Source of the DNA: Jeotgalibacillus salarius
GTDB lineage: Bacteria; Bacillota; Bacilli; Bacillales; Jeotgalibacillaceae
Length of the DNA stretch: 34,056 nucleotides
NCBI RefSeq assembly: GCF_004405125.1
Contig: NZ_SORX01000017.1
Coordinates: 1 to 34,056 of the forward strand
Direction of reading: 5' to 3'
Within the stretch, counting starts at the first letter, position 1. Each line of letters starts with the position of its first letter. The position numbers were made by a program, and so were the translations under genes. The notes under the pieces were generated by a model. That model had not been told where the DNA came from. It saw only the letters and a program-made list of their open reading frames with translations, and made no database searches. Below are positions 1 through 6,867 of the stretch, in pieces.

Positions 1-47
1 CGCGGAAAGCGAAGGAATGATCCGGCACGGCTTATGAAATTCAACAA
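1..47. repeat. Possible end of a dispersed intergenic repeat, cut by the window edge
   Basis: The first bases contain a GCGGAAAGCG core followed by a stretch ending in TTCAACAAC. From memory, this resembles the tail of dispersed non-coding repeats often seen between genes in Bacillaceae. No frame gives a recognisable protein tail: frame 2 stops at 35-37 and frame 3 at 18-20. The rest of the element lies outside the window, so this stays tentative. Confidence 0.25.
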
Positions 48-53
48 CCTGAT

Positions 54-80
54 AAAAAGAAGCCTCAGGGCTTCTTTTTT
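54..80. terminator. Intrinsic terminator, probably bidirectional
   Basis: AAAAAGAAGCC (54-64) pairs with GGCTTCTTTTT (69-79) across a 4-base loop and runs into a T tract. The complementary strand also reads as hairpin plus T run, so it can end the minus-strand unit that stops at 161 and anything entering from the left. Confidence 0.75.
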
Positions 81-160
81 TATGTGACATATAAGTCCAG
101 GTTTGAGCGTACATTTGCTGATGGGGTACGTGCTGAAAATTGAGACAGACGGTCTATATT

Positions 161-604
161 TTATTGGGTAATCAGCTTTGCAATCTGCTCAATACTCATC
201 GTAGAATTCAGGTCATATTCACCAATTTGAATTCTGTCTGTTAAATTCTGATCTACTAGATATTCGTTAAAAACATCTTCATCATCAATGATACCGCCTG
301 AGAAAAGCTGGTCACCGATTTCAGGAGAAGTCATTCCAGCTTCTACAGAAAGAATGATGCGTGTAACTTCAACAGGGCTTTCTTCTGGAGCTTCCTCCTC
401 GAGTAATTGAACTCTTTGTTCCCATTGAGAAATTTCATCCTGAAGGCCATTGTATTCATCTTTTGATATGATCATTTCATTCTCAGAGACATTTGAAACG
501 GTTTCTGGAGGCTTTTCGCTCATAAAGTATCCTGCACTGAAGATCAGCAGAGCACTTGCCATCATCCCAATGCCAGTTGAGCGTATGGATCTGCGATCTA
601 ACAT
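161..604 (-). CDS. Small membrane-anchored protein with MltG/YceG-like N-terminal subdomain
   Basis: The 147-residue protein has an N-terminal membrane segment (about residues 11-28), a short coiled-coil-like stretch (about 48-72), and a C-terminal region (about 80-147). That last region resembles the LysM-like subdomain preceding the catalytic domain of the endolytic transglycosylase MltG; key phrases are ITS-type TSPEIGDQLF, GGIIDD, IGEYDLN and SIEQIAKLI. The catalytic domain is absent, so transglycosylase activity is not expected. A peptidoglycan-related or scaffold role is inference. The ATG at 604 has a GAGGT site six bases upstream. The gene lies 9 bp after the 614-958 gene, probably in the same transcript, which would end at the terminator at 54-80. 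Confidence 0.7.
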   Translation of the reverse strand: MLDRRSIRSTGIGMMASALLIFSAGYFMSEKPPETVSNVSENEMIISKDEYNGLQDEISQWEQRVQLLEEEAPEESPVEVTRIILSVEAGMTSPEIGDQLFSGGIIDDEDVFNEYLVDQNLTDRIQIGEYDLNSTMSIEQIAKLITQ

Positions 605-613
605 ATGATTACC

Positions 614-958
614 TCACGATCTGTTATTTATTAAATGTCTTACATCATCAATATGTAAGGATGAAAGCTTGGATATTTGATCAGGTTTCATTCCCTGTTT
701 ATGAAGTGACAGCACCTGATTTGCTAATATTTCATTGATCTGTTTTGGTTTAACGGTCTTATGATTAGCAATGGGTTCGATCATTAATTCTTCTTCAAGC
801 AGCTTTGTTCTTTTCTTCAACTGTGACATTTCCTGATACAGGCTCATTGAGAGCTCCTGAAGTTCATCTTCTGTCGCTTTAGTACGATCTTTCAGAAAGA
901 ACGATAAAATAAATAGAAAAAGACCCAACCCGCCTGCAGCAAGCATTATCCAATCCAT
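614..958 (-). CDS. SwrB-like (DUF6115-type) single-pass membrane protein
   Basis: The 114-residue protein has one N-terminal membrane segment (residues 3-22), a charged coiled-coil region (about 28-58) and a C-terminal helix-turn-helix-like tail (about 72-112, with GMKPDQISKLSSLHIDDVRHLI). This architecture matches SwrB/YlxL, the small membrane protein that in B. subtilis lies at the end of the fla/che operon and activates flagellar export assembly. The similarity is in layout and tail pattern, not firm sequence identity. The ATG at 958 follows a strong AGGAGGTGA site at 962-970. It is the first gene of a two-gene minus-strand unit, divergent from rpmG. No flagellar gene is visible nearby, so the flagellar link is inference. 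Confidence 0.6.
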   Translation of the reverse strand: MDWIMLAAGGLGLFLFILSFFLKDRTKATEDELQELSMSLYQEMSQLKKRTKLLEEELMIEPIANHKTVKPKQINEILANQVLSLHKQGMKPDQISKLSSLHIDDVRHLINNRS

Positions 959-1126
959 TCTCTCACCTCCTGTTTAGTCGGATATAATTGTAACATGTCC
1001 GTTCTTAAATGATTGATAAACGTTTAAAAAAGATAGTAGATTTTTTTTAAAAACAATGATATTATAAATAAGTCGTATGAATCGAAGTATGTAACAAACA
1101 GCATTTGAATGTTTGGAGGGATAAAG

Positions 1127-1276
1127 ATGCGTGTAAACATTACACTTGCTTGCACTGAAACTGGTGATCGTAATTACATCACTACTAAGAACAAGCGTAA
1201 CAATCCAGATCGTATTGAACTTAAAAAATACAGTCCGCGCCTGAAGAAAGTGACGCTTCACCGCGAGACGAAATAA
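1127..1276 (+). CDS. rpmG: 50S ribosomal protein L33, zinc-independent type
   Basis: A 49-residue protein with the L33 signature [18 protein letters not shown] and the C-terminal LHRETK. L33 is a small protein of the large ribosomal subunit near the E site. Many Bacillales carry zinc-binding (C+) and zinc-free (C-) paralogues. Here only one cysteine remains (Cys9): the usual CxxC pair reads CTET, and the second cysteine position reads KYSPR, so this is a C- form. The ATG at 1127 has GGAGGG about 7 bases upstream. A weak -35/-10 (TAGATT 1037-1042, TATTAT 1060-1065) may drive it. I see no clear Zur operator in the 150 bases upstream. A terminator follows at 1287. Too short for a standard ORF cut-off but very clear. 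Confidence 0.95.
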   Translation: MRVNITLACTETGDRNYITTKNKRNNPDRIELKKYSPRLKKVTLHRETK

Positions 1277-1286
1277 TGAATGAGAG

Positions 1287-1318
1287 CCGAAAATGTAAAG
1301 TGCATTTTCGGTTTTTTT
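1287..1318 (+). terminator. Intrinsic terminator after rpmG
   Basis: CCGAAAATG (1287-1295) pairs with CATTTTCGG (1303-1311) over a 7-base loop, followed by seven T residues. It separates rpmG from yqgN, whose start lies only 23 bases further on. Confidence 0.85.
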
Positions 1319-1340
1319 GTCATCCGGGAGGTCTGATCGA

Positions 1341-1883
1341 TTGGATAAGAAGAAAATAAGACAACTTATGCTGAATCAGCTTCATAATCTTCCTGAAAAA
1401 GAGAAAAAATTATATACTAACCACATACATCAAAAGATTTTAACTTCTAAAGAATGGATTGAATCCGATATTATTGCCATTACAATATCTAGAGGGCAGG
1501 AAATTGACACAAAAGCACTGATTAATCAGGCGCTCGAAGAAGGTAAAAAAGTCTGTGCTCCAAGATGTGAGCCTGACACAAAAAAACTTTTCTTCCATTA
1601 CATAAAGTCATTAGAAGAAGCTGTTCCTTCATTTTTTGGTCTGCTGGAGCCGGAACCTCATCTTCCTTTAGCTCATAAGAGTGAAATTGATCTTGTCATT
1701 GTACCTGGACTGGCTTTTTCCTCTTCAGGTTACCGGGTCGGCTTCGGGGGCGGTTATTATGACCGTTTTCTTTCAGATTATATAGGATACAGCATATCTA
1801 TGGCATTTAGTTTTCAGCTGATAGAAGACAACTTCGCTGAGAGCTACGATATACCAGTTTCAAAAGTTATTACTGAACGCTAA
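1341..1883 (+). CDS. yqgN: 5-formyltetrahydrofolate cyclo-ligase family protein
   Basis: This enzyme converts 5-formyltetrahydrofolate and ATP to 5,10-methenyltetrahydrofolate in the cytoplasm, returning a dead-end folate to one-carbon metabolism. The 180-residue product has the family's basic N-terminus (LDKKKIRQ) and, near the C-terminus, the diagnostic VPGLAFS...GYRVGFGGGYYDRFL motif that binds ATP and folate. The frame opens further upstream at a TTG (1317), but that lies inside the rpmG terminator. The TTG at 1341 has GGGAGGT eight bases upstream (1327-1333) and gives the expected length. It is followed by yqgQ after 53 bases. In B. subtilis the same gene precedes the rhomboid gene gluP (yqgP), which is absent here. 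Confidence 0.93.
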   Translation: MDKKKIRQLMLNQLHNLPEKEKKLYTNHIHQKILTSKEWIESDIIAITISRGQEIDTKALINQALEEGKKVCAPRCEPDTKKLFFHYIKSLEEAVPSFFGLLEPEPHLPLAHKSEIDLVIVPGLAFSSSGYRVGFGGGYYDRFLSDYIGYSISMAFSFQLIEDNFAESYDIPVSKVITER

Positions 1884-1936
1884 TTGTATGGGAATTACGT
1901 TTAGTTCTTCAGAAATCACTTAGGGAGAGTTTGCAG

Positions 1937-2134
1937 ATGACCCTTAGAAATATGCATGACGTTCAGCTATTGCTTAAAAAATATGGTCAATATATTTATG
2001 GCCCGGGCAGGCTCGCAACTTTGGAGTTAATGGAAATCGAAGTAAAAGGTTTATACGACGAAGGTATGATTAGTCGTGAAGAGTTTTTACAAGCTATGCT
2101 AGTTTTGAAAAGTGAAATCAGAAAAGAAAGTTAA
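1937..2134 (+). CDS. yqgQ: YqgQ family (DUF910) small protein
   Basis: A 65-residue, mostly helical cytoplasmic protein with the YqgQ-type DVQ-LLKKYG-IYG N-terminal pattern and LYDEGMISREEFLQAMLVLKSE C-terminal pattern. Its function is unknown; it is conserved immediately before glucokinase in many Bacillales. The ATG at 1937 sits eight bases after AGGGAG. An in-frame TTG at 1931 is too close to that site to be the start. The stop is 10 bases before the glcK start, so the two are probably co-translated. Confidence 0.88.
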   Translation: MTLRNMHDVQLLLKKYGQYIYGPGRLATLELMEIEVKGLYDEGMISREEFLQAMLVLKSEIRKES

Positions 2135-2144
2135 GGTGATTGTA

Positions 2145-3116
2145 ATGATGAAAGCAGAATTCATTTTTGGTGTTGATATTGGAGGTACTACCACGAAACT
2201 GGCAGTTATTACTGATGAGGGTAAGATTGAAGAAAAATGGGAAATACCAACAAACACTACTAATAAAGGTGTAAGTATCATACCTGATATTGCTGCAGCA
2301 GTTAAATTAAAAATGACTCAAATGAACTTGAGCAATGATCAAGTGATCGGCATTGGTGTTGGGGCACCCGGTCCGGTTAATATGCAAACAGGCATCCTGT
2401 ACACCGGCGTAAATATCGGATGGGAAAAGCCTGTAGCGTTAAGAGATGAGTTGTCGCAGCAGACAGGTTTGCCTGTAGTAATTGAAAACGATGCGAATGC
2501 AGCTGCTCTGGGAGAAATGTGGAAAGGTGCAGGTGGAGGCGCTCGCGATGTGGTTTGCGTAACACTTGGGACTGGTGTAGGCGGCGGAGTCATTGTGAAT
2601 GGCGACATAGCTCATGGAATAAAGGGGGCTGCCGGTGAAATTGGGCACATTACAGCAGTACCTGATGGAGGCTATCAGTGTAACTGTGGGAAAACCGGCT
2701 GTCTTGAAACGGTTGCTTCTGCAACGGGCGTAGTCAGACTTGCTAAGGAAGAAATGGAAAAGTCAAATGGGATGTCCAAACTTCATTCAATAATGGAAGA
2801 GCATAAAGCAATAACAGCAAAAGATGTTTTTGACGAAGCTAAAAATGGAGATTCTGCCGCATCCGCAGCTGTTGAAAGACTAACATTTTATCTTGGGCTT
2901 GCACTGGCAAATCTGGGTAGTGCACTTAATCCTGAAAGAATTGTGATCGGCGGAGGAGTATCGAGAGCCGGAGATATATTATTAGATGGTATTGCGGAGA
3001 AATTTAAAAAATACGCATTTCCAACAGTAGCAGAGTCAACAGAAATAAAAATCGCCACACTTGGCAATGATGCAGGCGTCATTGGTGCTGCCTGGCTGAT
3101 AAAATATAAACATTAA
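2145..3116 (+). CDS. glcK: Glucokinase, ROK family
   Basis: Phosphorylates glucose to glucose-6-phosphate with ATP in the cytoplasm, feeding sugars that enter without the PTS. The 323-residue protein has the N-terminal phosphate-binding motif DIGGTTTK (11-18), the catalytic Asp in ENDAN (Asp116), the ROK signature around LGTGVGGG (141-148), and the zinc site made of His168 with Cys179, Cys181 and Cys186 in CNCGKTGC. Length and order match B. subtilis GlcK. There are two adjacent ATGs (2145 and 2148) behind AAGGTG at 2133-2138; spacing allows either. The preceding frame opens at a TTG inside yqgQ, which I do not use. The gene is closed by a weak hairpin at 3130. Confidence 0.96.
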   Translation: MMKAEFIFGVDIGGTTTKLAVITDEGKIEEKWEIPTNTTNKGVSIIPDIAAAVKLKMTQMNLSNDQVIGIGVGAPGPVNMQTGILYTGVNIGWEKPVALRDELSQQTGLPVVIENDANAAALGEMWKGAGGGARDVVCVTLGTGVGGGVIVNGDIAHGIKGAAGEIGHITAVPDGGYQCNCGKTGCLETVASATGVVRLAKEEMEKSNGMSKLHSIMEEHKAITAKDVFDEAKNGDSAASAAVERLTFYLGLALANLGSALNPERIVIGGGVSRAGDILLDGIAEKFKKYAFPTVAESTEIKIATLGNDAGVIGAAWLIKYKH

Positions 3117-3129
3117 GGAATCTCCCTTG

Positions 3130-3158
3130 GATCTTCTGTTATTGCAGAAGATCTTTAT
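3130..3158 (+). terminator. Probable terminator after glcK
   Basis: GATCTTCTG (3130-3138) pairs with CAGAAGATC (3145-3153) over a 6-base loop, followed by an imperfect T-rich stretch. The stem is perfect but the T tract is interrupted. Confidence 0.65.
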
Positions 3159-3217
3159 TATTTATATCAGTAATATTTGTGTGAATAGTCCTTGTTTTAC
3201 AATAATCATGATTTCAC

Positions 3218-3245
3218 TTTACATTGAAGTTAATTGCGTTATAAT
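3218..3245 (+). promoter_or_regulatory. Sigma-A type promoter upstream of the LTA synthase gene
   Basis: TTTACA at 3218-3223 and a perfect TATAAT at 3240-3245 are separated by 16 bases. The predicted transcription start falls at about 3252, inside the palindrome at 3249-3267. It lies about 240 bases before the LTA synthase start, in the 375-base non-coding stretch 3117-3491. Confidence 0.6.
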
Positions 3246-3248
3246 CAT

Positions 3249-3267
3249 ATTTTGATTGAATCAAAAT
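3249..3267. promoter_or_regulatory. Perfect 19-base palindrome overlapping the predicted start site: candidate operator
   Basis: The 9-base arms ATTTTGATT and AATCAAAAT flank a single central G. The element starts four bases after the -10 box and covers the predicted transcription start, a classic repressor position. The cognate regulator is not identifiable from the sequence. A short 5' hairpin is the alternative. Confidence 0.5.
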
Positions 3268-3331
3268 ACGGTTAAATCAATACTTAATGCTTATGAGACT
3301 ATTGAAGGATTTTTAATCATTTAAGTAAAAG

Positions 3332-3359
3332 TGGAACTTTTTGATGTTTGAAACGTCTA
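3332..3359 (+). promoter_or_regulatory. Candidate ECF sigma (SigM/SigW/SigX-type) promoter
   Basis: TGGAAC (3332-3337), a 16-base spacer that begins with a T run, and CGTCTA (3354-3359) match the TGAAAC-N16-CGTC pattern of B. subtilis extracytoplasmic-function sigma factors. LTA synthase genes are known members of envelope-stress regulons (SigM controls ltaSa), so the location fits. The identity of the sigma factor is inference. Confidence 0.55.
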
Positions 3360-3369
3360 TTAAGGTGGA

Positions 3370-3422
3370 ATTGTAAATAAGATTTTAAGTATGTAAATTT
3401 CAGATTTGATTTTATTTACAAT
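3370..3422. repeat. AT-rich inverted repeat in the LTA synthase leader
   Basis: ATTGTAAATAAGAT (3370-3383) matches the reverse complement of 3409-3422 at 13 of 14 positions, with a 25-base spacer. It begins just downstream of the start predicted for the ECF promoter. It could be a paired operator (arm centres 39 bp apart) or an mRNA stem in the 5' leader. Confidence 0.5.
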
Positions 3423-3491
3423 CAGGCGTATCATTATCAGGTATAGATACAATATCCACAAATTGTAATTGAAAGTGTAGGAGGAGTTTTT

Positions 3492-5393
3492 ATGGACAAA
3501 AGATGGTCAATGCCAAAGCTCTCGCTTGTCATTATTGCCATTGCGTTCCTTTGGATTAAAACGTTTATAGCATATCATGCGAGCTTTAATATCAGTACAG
3601 ATAATTTCATGCAGGATCTGATCCTGTTTATAAATCCGGTCAGCTTCCTGTTATTAATCTTTGGAGTATCATTACTCTTTAAAAAAGAAAAAACCAGAAA
3701 CATCTATGTTATTGTCACAAGCTTCATTTTGACAGGGATTCTTTTTGCTAATATGGTTTTCTATCGTTTCTTTAATGACTTCATTACGCTGCCTGTGTTA
3801 TTCCAGACGAATAACTTTGGGGATCTCGGCGGAAGTGCGATGGAAAACATCTATGTGACAGATGCGCTATATTTTGTTGACGTATTAATTCTTATTGTAC
3901 TTGCAAAATATAAGCCTACTTTTATGGTATTTAATGAACCTACTAAGTTAAAGAGAAGAGCTTATTTTCTAGTTGCGATTGCAACATTCTTTTTGAACCT
4001 GGGATTAGCAGAAACAGAACGACCTCAGCTTCTGACAAGAACTTTTGATCGTGAAATGCTTGTGAAAAACATTGGTACGTATAATTATCATATTTATGAT
4101 GTATACCTCCAATCAAAGCAATCTGCTCAGCGTGCACTTGCAGATAGCAATGCATTAACTGACGTTCATAATTATGTGGAAGCTAACAGGGCTGAACCTA
4201 ATAGCGAATTCACGGGTATTGCAGAAGGTAAGAATGTGATCATTGTTGAATTAGAATCAGTTCAGGACTTTGTGATTAATAACGAAATGAATGGTGAAGT
4301 GATTACGCCATTTTTAAACGAATTGACACAGGATGAGGATACAATTTATTTTGATCAGTTCTACCATCAGACTGAACAGGGTAAAACGTCTGATGCTGAG
4401 TTTATTCTGGATAATTCATTATATGGTACTCCACGTGGTGCGGTATTCTTTACACATAGTGGGAATGAATATCAGACGATGTCTCACCAGTTGAATGATG
4501 AAGGCTATTTTACAGCAGCTATGCATGCGAACAACAAGAGTTTCTGGAACAGAGATATTATGTATGAGAACTTTACCTATGACAGGTTTTATGATCTTCA
4601 GGACTATGTTGTCGGTGAAGGAGATGCTGTTAACTGGGGAATGAAGGATATTCCTTTCTTTGAACAATCTGTAGATCATATGACAGAAATGGAACAGCCG
4701 TTTTTCTCTAAAATGATTACACTGACTAACCATCACCCTTTTTATCTGGATGAAGAAGATAAAATGATTGAAGAGTATGATTCGAATTCGGGAACGCTGA
4801 ATCGTTATTTCCAGACTGTCAGATATACCGATGAATCAGTAAAGTTATTGTTTGAAGACCTGAAGGAATCAGGTTTGTATGAAGATTCAATTATTATTAT
4901 GTATGGTGATCATTACGGTATTTCAGAAAATCATAATACCGCAATGAGTCAGTATCTTGAAAGAGAAATCACACCATATGAATCAGCTGAATTACAGCAG
5001 GTACCTTTCTTTGTTCACATGCCTGGATATGGTGAAGGTGAAACGATTTCAAAAGTAACTGGTCAGATTGACTTAAAACCTACAATTTTGAACCTGCTTG
5101 GAATTGAAGATAAGGAATCAATGCAGTTTGGGCAGGATGTTTTTTCTGAAGAAAATGATAATATGACAATTTTCAGAGATGGCAGAGTAGTATCCGATGA
5201 ATTTGTTTATGCAGGAGAAATTTGCTGGGATAAAGAATCCGGGGAAGAAGTTGATAAAGAAAACTGCCGGAGTATTATTGATAAAGCAAAAGATGAACTT
5301 GCATTTAATGATGAAATTATTTATGGTGACTTACTGAGGTTTTATGATAATAAGAATGGTAAGTTATTGGAAAATGAAATAATTGAAGAATAA
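3492..5393 (+). CDS. yqgS: LTA synthase family protein (glycerol-phosphate transferase)
   Basis: Members of this family (LtaS, YfnI, YqgS, YvgJ) transfer glycerol-phosphate from phosphatidylglycerol to build lipoteichoic acid on the outer face of the membrane. The 633-residue protein has about five N-terminal membrane helices (within 8-170) and an extracellular sulfatase-fold domain (about 245-570). The metal and nucleophile residues are visible: Glu255 (in ELES), Thr299 (in GKTSDAE), and Asp473-His474 (in YGDHYG), plus the substrate His pair in TNHHPF (414-415). An ALA-D motif at 215-218 matches the known signal-peptidase cleavage site that releases the LtaS domain. Synteny with yqgS suggests that paralogue; a primary synthase role cannot be excluded. 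The ATG at 3492 follows TAGGAGGAG. Confidence 0.94.
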   Translation: MDKRWSMPKLSLVIIAIAFLWIKTFIAYHASFNISTDNFMQDLILFINPVSFLLLIFGVSLLFKKEKTRNIYVIVTSFILTGILFANMVFYRFFNDFITLPVLFQTNNFGDLGGSAMENIYVTDALYFVDVLILIVLAKYKPTFMVFNEPTKLKRRAYFLVAIATFFLNLGLAETERPQLLTRTFDREMLVKNIGTYNYHIYDVYLQSKQSAQRALADSNALTDVHNYVEANRAEPNSEFTGIAEGKNVIIVELESVQDFVINNEMNGEVITPFLNELTQDEDTIYFDQFYHQTEQGKTSDAEFILDNSLYGTPRGAVFFTHSGNEYQTMSHQLNDEGYFTAAMHANNKSFWNRDIMYENFTYDRFYDLQDYVVGEGDAVNWGMKDIPFFEQSVDHMTEMEQPFFSKMITLTNHHPFYLDEEDKMIEEYDSNSGTLNRYFQTVRYTDESVKLLFEDLKESGLYEDSIIIMYGDHYGISENHNTAMSQYLEREITPYESAELQQVPFFVHMPGYGEGETISKVTGQIDLKPTILNLLGIEDKESMQFGQDVFSEENDNMTIFRDGRVVSDEFVYAGEICWDKESGEEVDKENCRSIIDKAKDELAFNDEIIYGDLLRFYDNKNGKLLENEIIEE

Positions 5394-5395
5394 AC

Positions 5396-5422
5396 ATAAA
5401 AAGCTCCTGCGGGGGCTTTTTA
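5396..5422 (+). terminator. Intrinsic terminator after the LTA synthase gene
   Basis: AAAAAGCTCC pairs with a GG(G)GGCTTTTT arm across a TGC loop just after the stop codon, giving a GC-rich stem and T tract. Confidence 0.8.
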
Positions 5423-5457
5423 TATTATACTGATGAAAACAGAAAGGAGAAATGATG

Positions 5458-5775
5458 ATGGCTATTGCTGATATTACAATTATTCCAATTGGCACTAAGA
5501 CACCAAGCGTCAGTCAATACGTTGCAGATATTCAAGAGATACTTGAGAAGAGAGCGCAGGAAGGTGTAATTACATTTGAACTTACTCCAATGAGTACTTT
5601 GATTGAAGGGGAACTTTCTGTGGTGTTTAAAGTTATTCAGGAGCTTCATGAATCAATTTTTTCAGAAGAGATTAGCAGAGTAGCAACGAATATCCGGATT
5701 GATGAACGCAGAGACAGGGATGATCACTCAATGCAGAATAAACTTGCATCTGTGAAAAGGCATTTATCCAAATAA
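5458..5775 (+). CDS. yqgV: MTH1187/YqgV family thiamine-binding-fold protein
   Basis: A 105-residue cytoplasmic protein of the MTH1187/YkoF-like family: small ferredoxin-like domains, some of which bind thiamine or hydroxymethylpyrimidine. Family features are the N-terminal strand ADITIIPIGT, the TPSVSQYVADIQEIL helix, the FELTPMSTLIEGE segment and the C-terminal RVATNIRIDERRD strand. There are three consecutive ATGs (5452, 5455, 5458); AGGAG at 5445-5449 gives the best spacing (8) to the last one. No thiamine (TPP) riboswitch is seen upstream, so a role in thiamine handling is family knowledge, not shown here. It ends at a bidirectional terminator shared with the opposing yqgW. Confidence 0.88.
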   Translation: MAIADITIIPIGTKTPSVSQYVADIQEILEKRAQEGVITFELTPMSTLIEGELSVVFKVIQELHESIFSEEISRVATNIRIDERRDRDDHSMQNKLASVKRHLSK

Positions 5776-5807
5776 AAAAAGCTGACACTGCGTCAGCTTT
5801 TTTTATT
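5774..5807. terminator. Bidirectional terminator between yqgV and yqgW
   Basis: AAAAAAGCTGAC and GTCAGCTTTTTT flank a short loop (stem about 5776-5801). Both strands read as hairpin plus T run, serving the two convergent genes. The right end touches the yqgW stop codon at 5806. Confidence 0.85.
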
Positions 5808-5976
5808 AAACCGGATATCCGTCAAATACGATTGTCATTACCGTAAACCAGCCAAATACTCCAAGTGTAGCCAGTGCAAAGAAAATACCCATAATGTTCT
5901 TTTCTTTAAAAGAAGTAATTGTACCAATTACTGATAGAATCGTTACCAGCGCAAGGATAATAGTTAATCCATTCAT
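5806..5976 (-). CDS. yqgW: DUF2759 small membrane protein, YqgW-like
   Basis: A 56-residue protein with two hydrophobic membrane segments (about 3-20 and 27-48) and the family's closing FGWFTVMTIVFDGYP motif. Function unknown. The open frame extends to 6018, but the ATG at 5976 has AAAGGGGTG about seven bases upstream and gives the normal YqgW length. It lies between yqgV and yqgX as in B. subtilis, on the minus strand. Confidence 0.85.
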   Translation of the reverse strand: MNGLTIILALVTILSVIGTITSFKEKNIMGIFFALATLGVFGWFTVMTIVFDGYPV

Positions 5977-6155
5977 TAAAAGCACCCCTTTCCATACGTT
6001 GGTTCCTGAATAAAACAAGATTAGTGCATAATATAAGTGTACTCATCATATATTTTATAGTTATTTCTTTATAATGTCGAGCATTAATCGTGACACTTTC
6101 GTGAGTATTCGTCTTTTTTTTGTAATCATGCTACACTTTGTCAGAGGTGATACAC

Positions 6156-6785
6156 ATGGAATGGTTTCAGTTACCTTTAGGACCGATGCAGACTAACGCA
6201 TACATACTATATAATGAGCACAAGGAATGTTTGATCGTTGATCCGGGGGAAGAAGCACACAAAATTAAAGATTTCATTAAACAAAAACAACTAAAACCGC
6301 TCGCGGTACTCTTGACACATGCCCATTTTGACCATATAGGGGCAGTGGAAGAAGTAAGAAGTAAATATGAAATTGAAGTTCATATGCACATTCAGGAAAA
6401 GAGCTGGCTTCAGACTCCTGAAAAAAATGGATCCGCACTTTTTCAGGGAATAAAACCGATTGTTGCTTCACCAGCTGAACAAATCTGGGAAAAAGATAAA
6501 GAGGTTAACATTGGAACTTTTAAGTTTCAGCTCTACCATACGCCTGGGCACTCCCCGGGAAGCGTGAGTTTCTATTTCAGAGAGGAATCACTTCTGATAT
6601 CCGGTGATGTACTGTTTCAGGGCAGCATTGGCAGGACAGATCTTCCAGGAGGTAATATGGACGAGCTGATGAAGAGTATTACCAGCAAATTAATGACGCT
6701 GGAAGATCATACTTACATCTTGCCGGGGCATGGACCTGTAACAACGCTTTTAGAGGAAAAAAGACACAATCCTTTTTTGCAGTGA
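6156..6785 (+). CDS. yqgX: Metallo-beta-lactamase fold hydrolase, YqgX/glyoxalase II-like
   Basis: A 209-residue cytoplasmic hydrolase of the glyoxalase II-like branch of the metallo-beta-lactamase superfamily. The metal-binding motif THAHFDHIG places His55, His57, Asp59 and His60. Further ligands follow in HTPGHSPGS, SGDVLF (bridging Asp) and LPGHGP (His near the C-terminus). Relatives hydrolyse thioesters; B. subtilis YqgX has been linked to bacillithiol-type glyoxalase activity, but the substrate cannot be fixed from sequence. The ATG at 6156 follows AGAGGTGAT; the TTG at 6138 that opens the frame has no such site. A terminator follows at 6787. Confidence 0.93.
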   Translation: MEWFQLPLGPMQTNAYILYNEHKECLIVDPGEEAHKIKDFIKQKQLKPLAVLLTHAHFDHIGAVEEVRSKYEIEVHMHIQEKSWLQTPEKNGSALFQGIKPIVASPAEQIWEKDKEVNIGTFKFQLYHTPGHSPGSVSFYFREESLLISGDVLFQGSIGRTDLPGGNMDELMKSITSKLMTLEDHTYILPGHGPVTTLLEEKRHNPFLQ

Positions 6786-6786
6786 A

Positions 6787-6826
6787 ATAAAAAAGACGAT
6801 TCCTCGAATAAGGGATCGTCTTTTTT
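6787..6826. terminator. Terminator between yqgX and yqgY
   Basis: AAAAAAGACGATTCC and GGGATCGTCTTTTTT form a long stem with one mismatch and an 8-base loop. It is T-rich in both directions, serving the convergent yqgX and yqgY. Confidence 0.85.
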
Positions 6827-6867
6827 ATTTGAATCGGCTTCTTTGTCTTCAGATAAGAAGATTAAAA

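Noticed and set aside
974-1261. 95-residue open frame on the minus strand over rpmG
   Set aside because: It is a shadow of rpmG and its AT-rich promoter region; no ribosome site and low-complexity composition.
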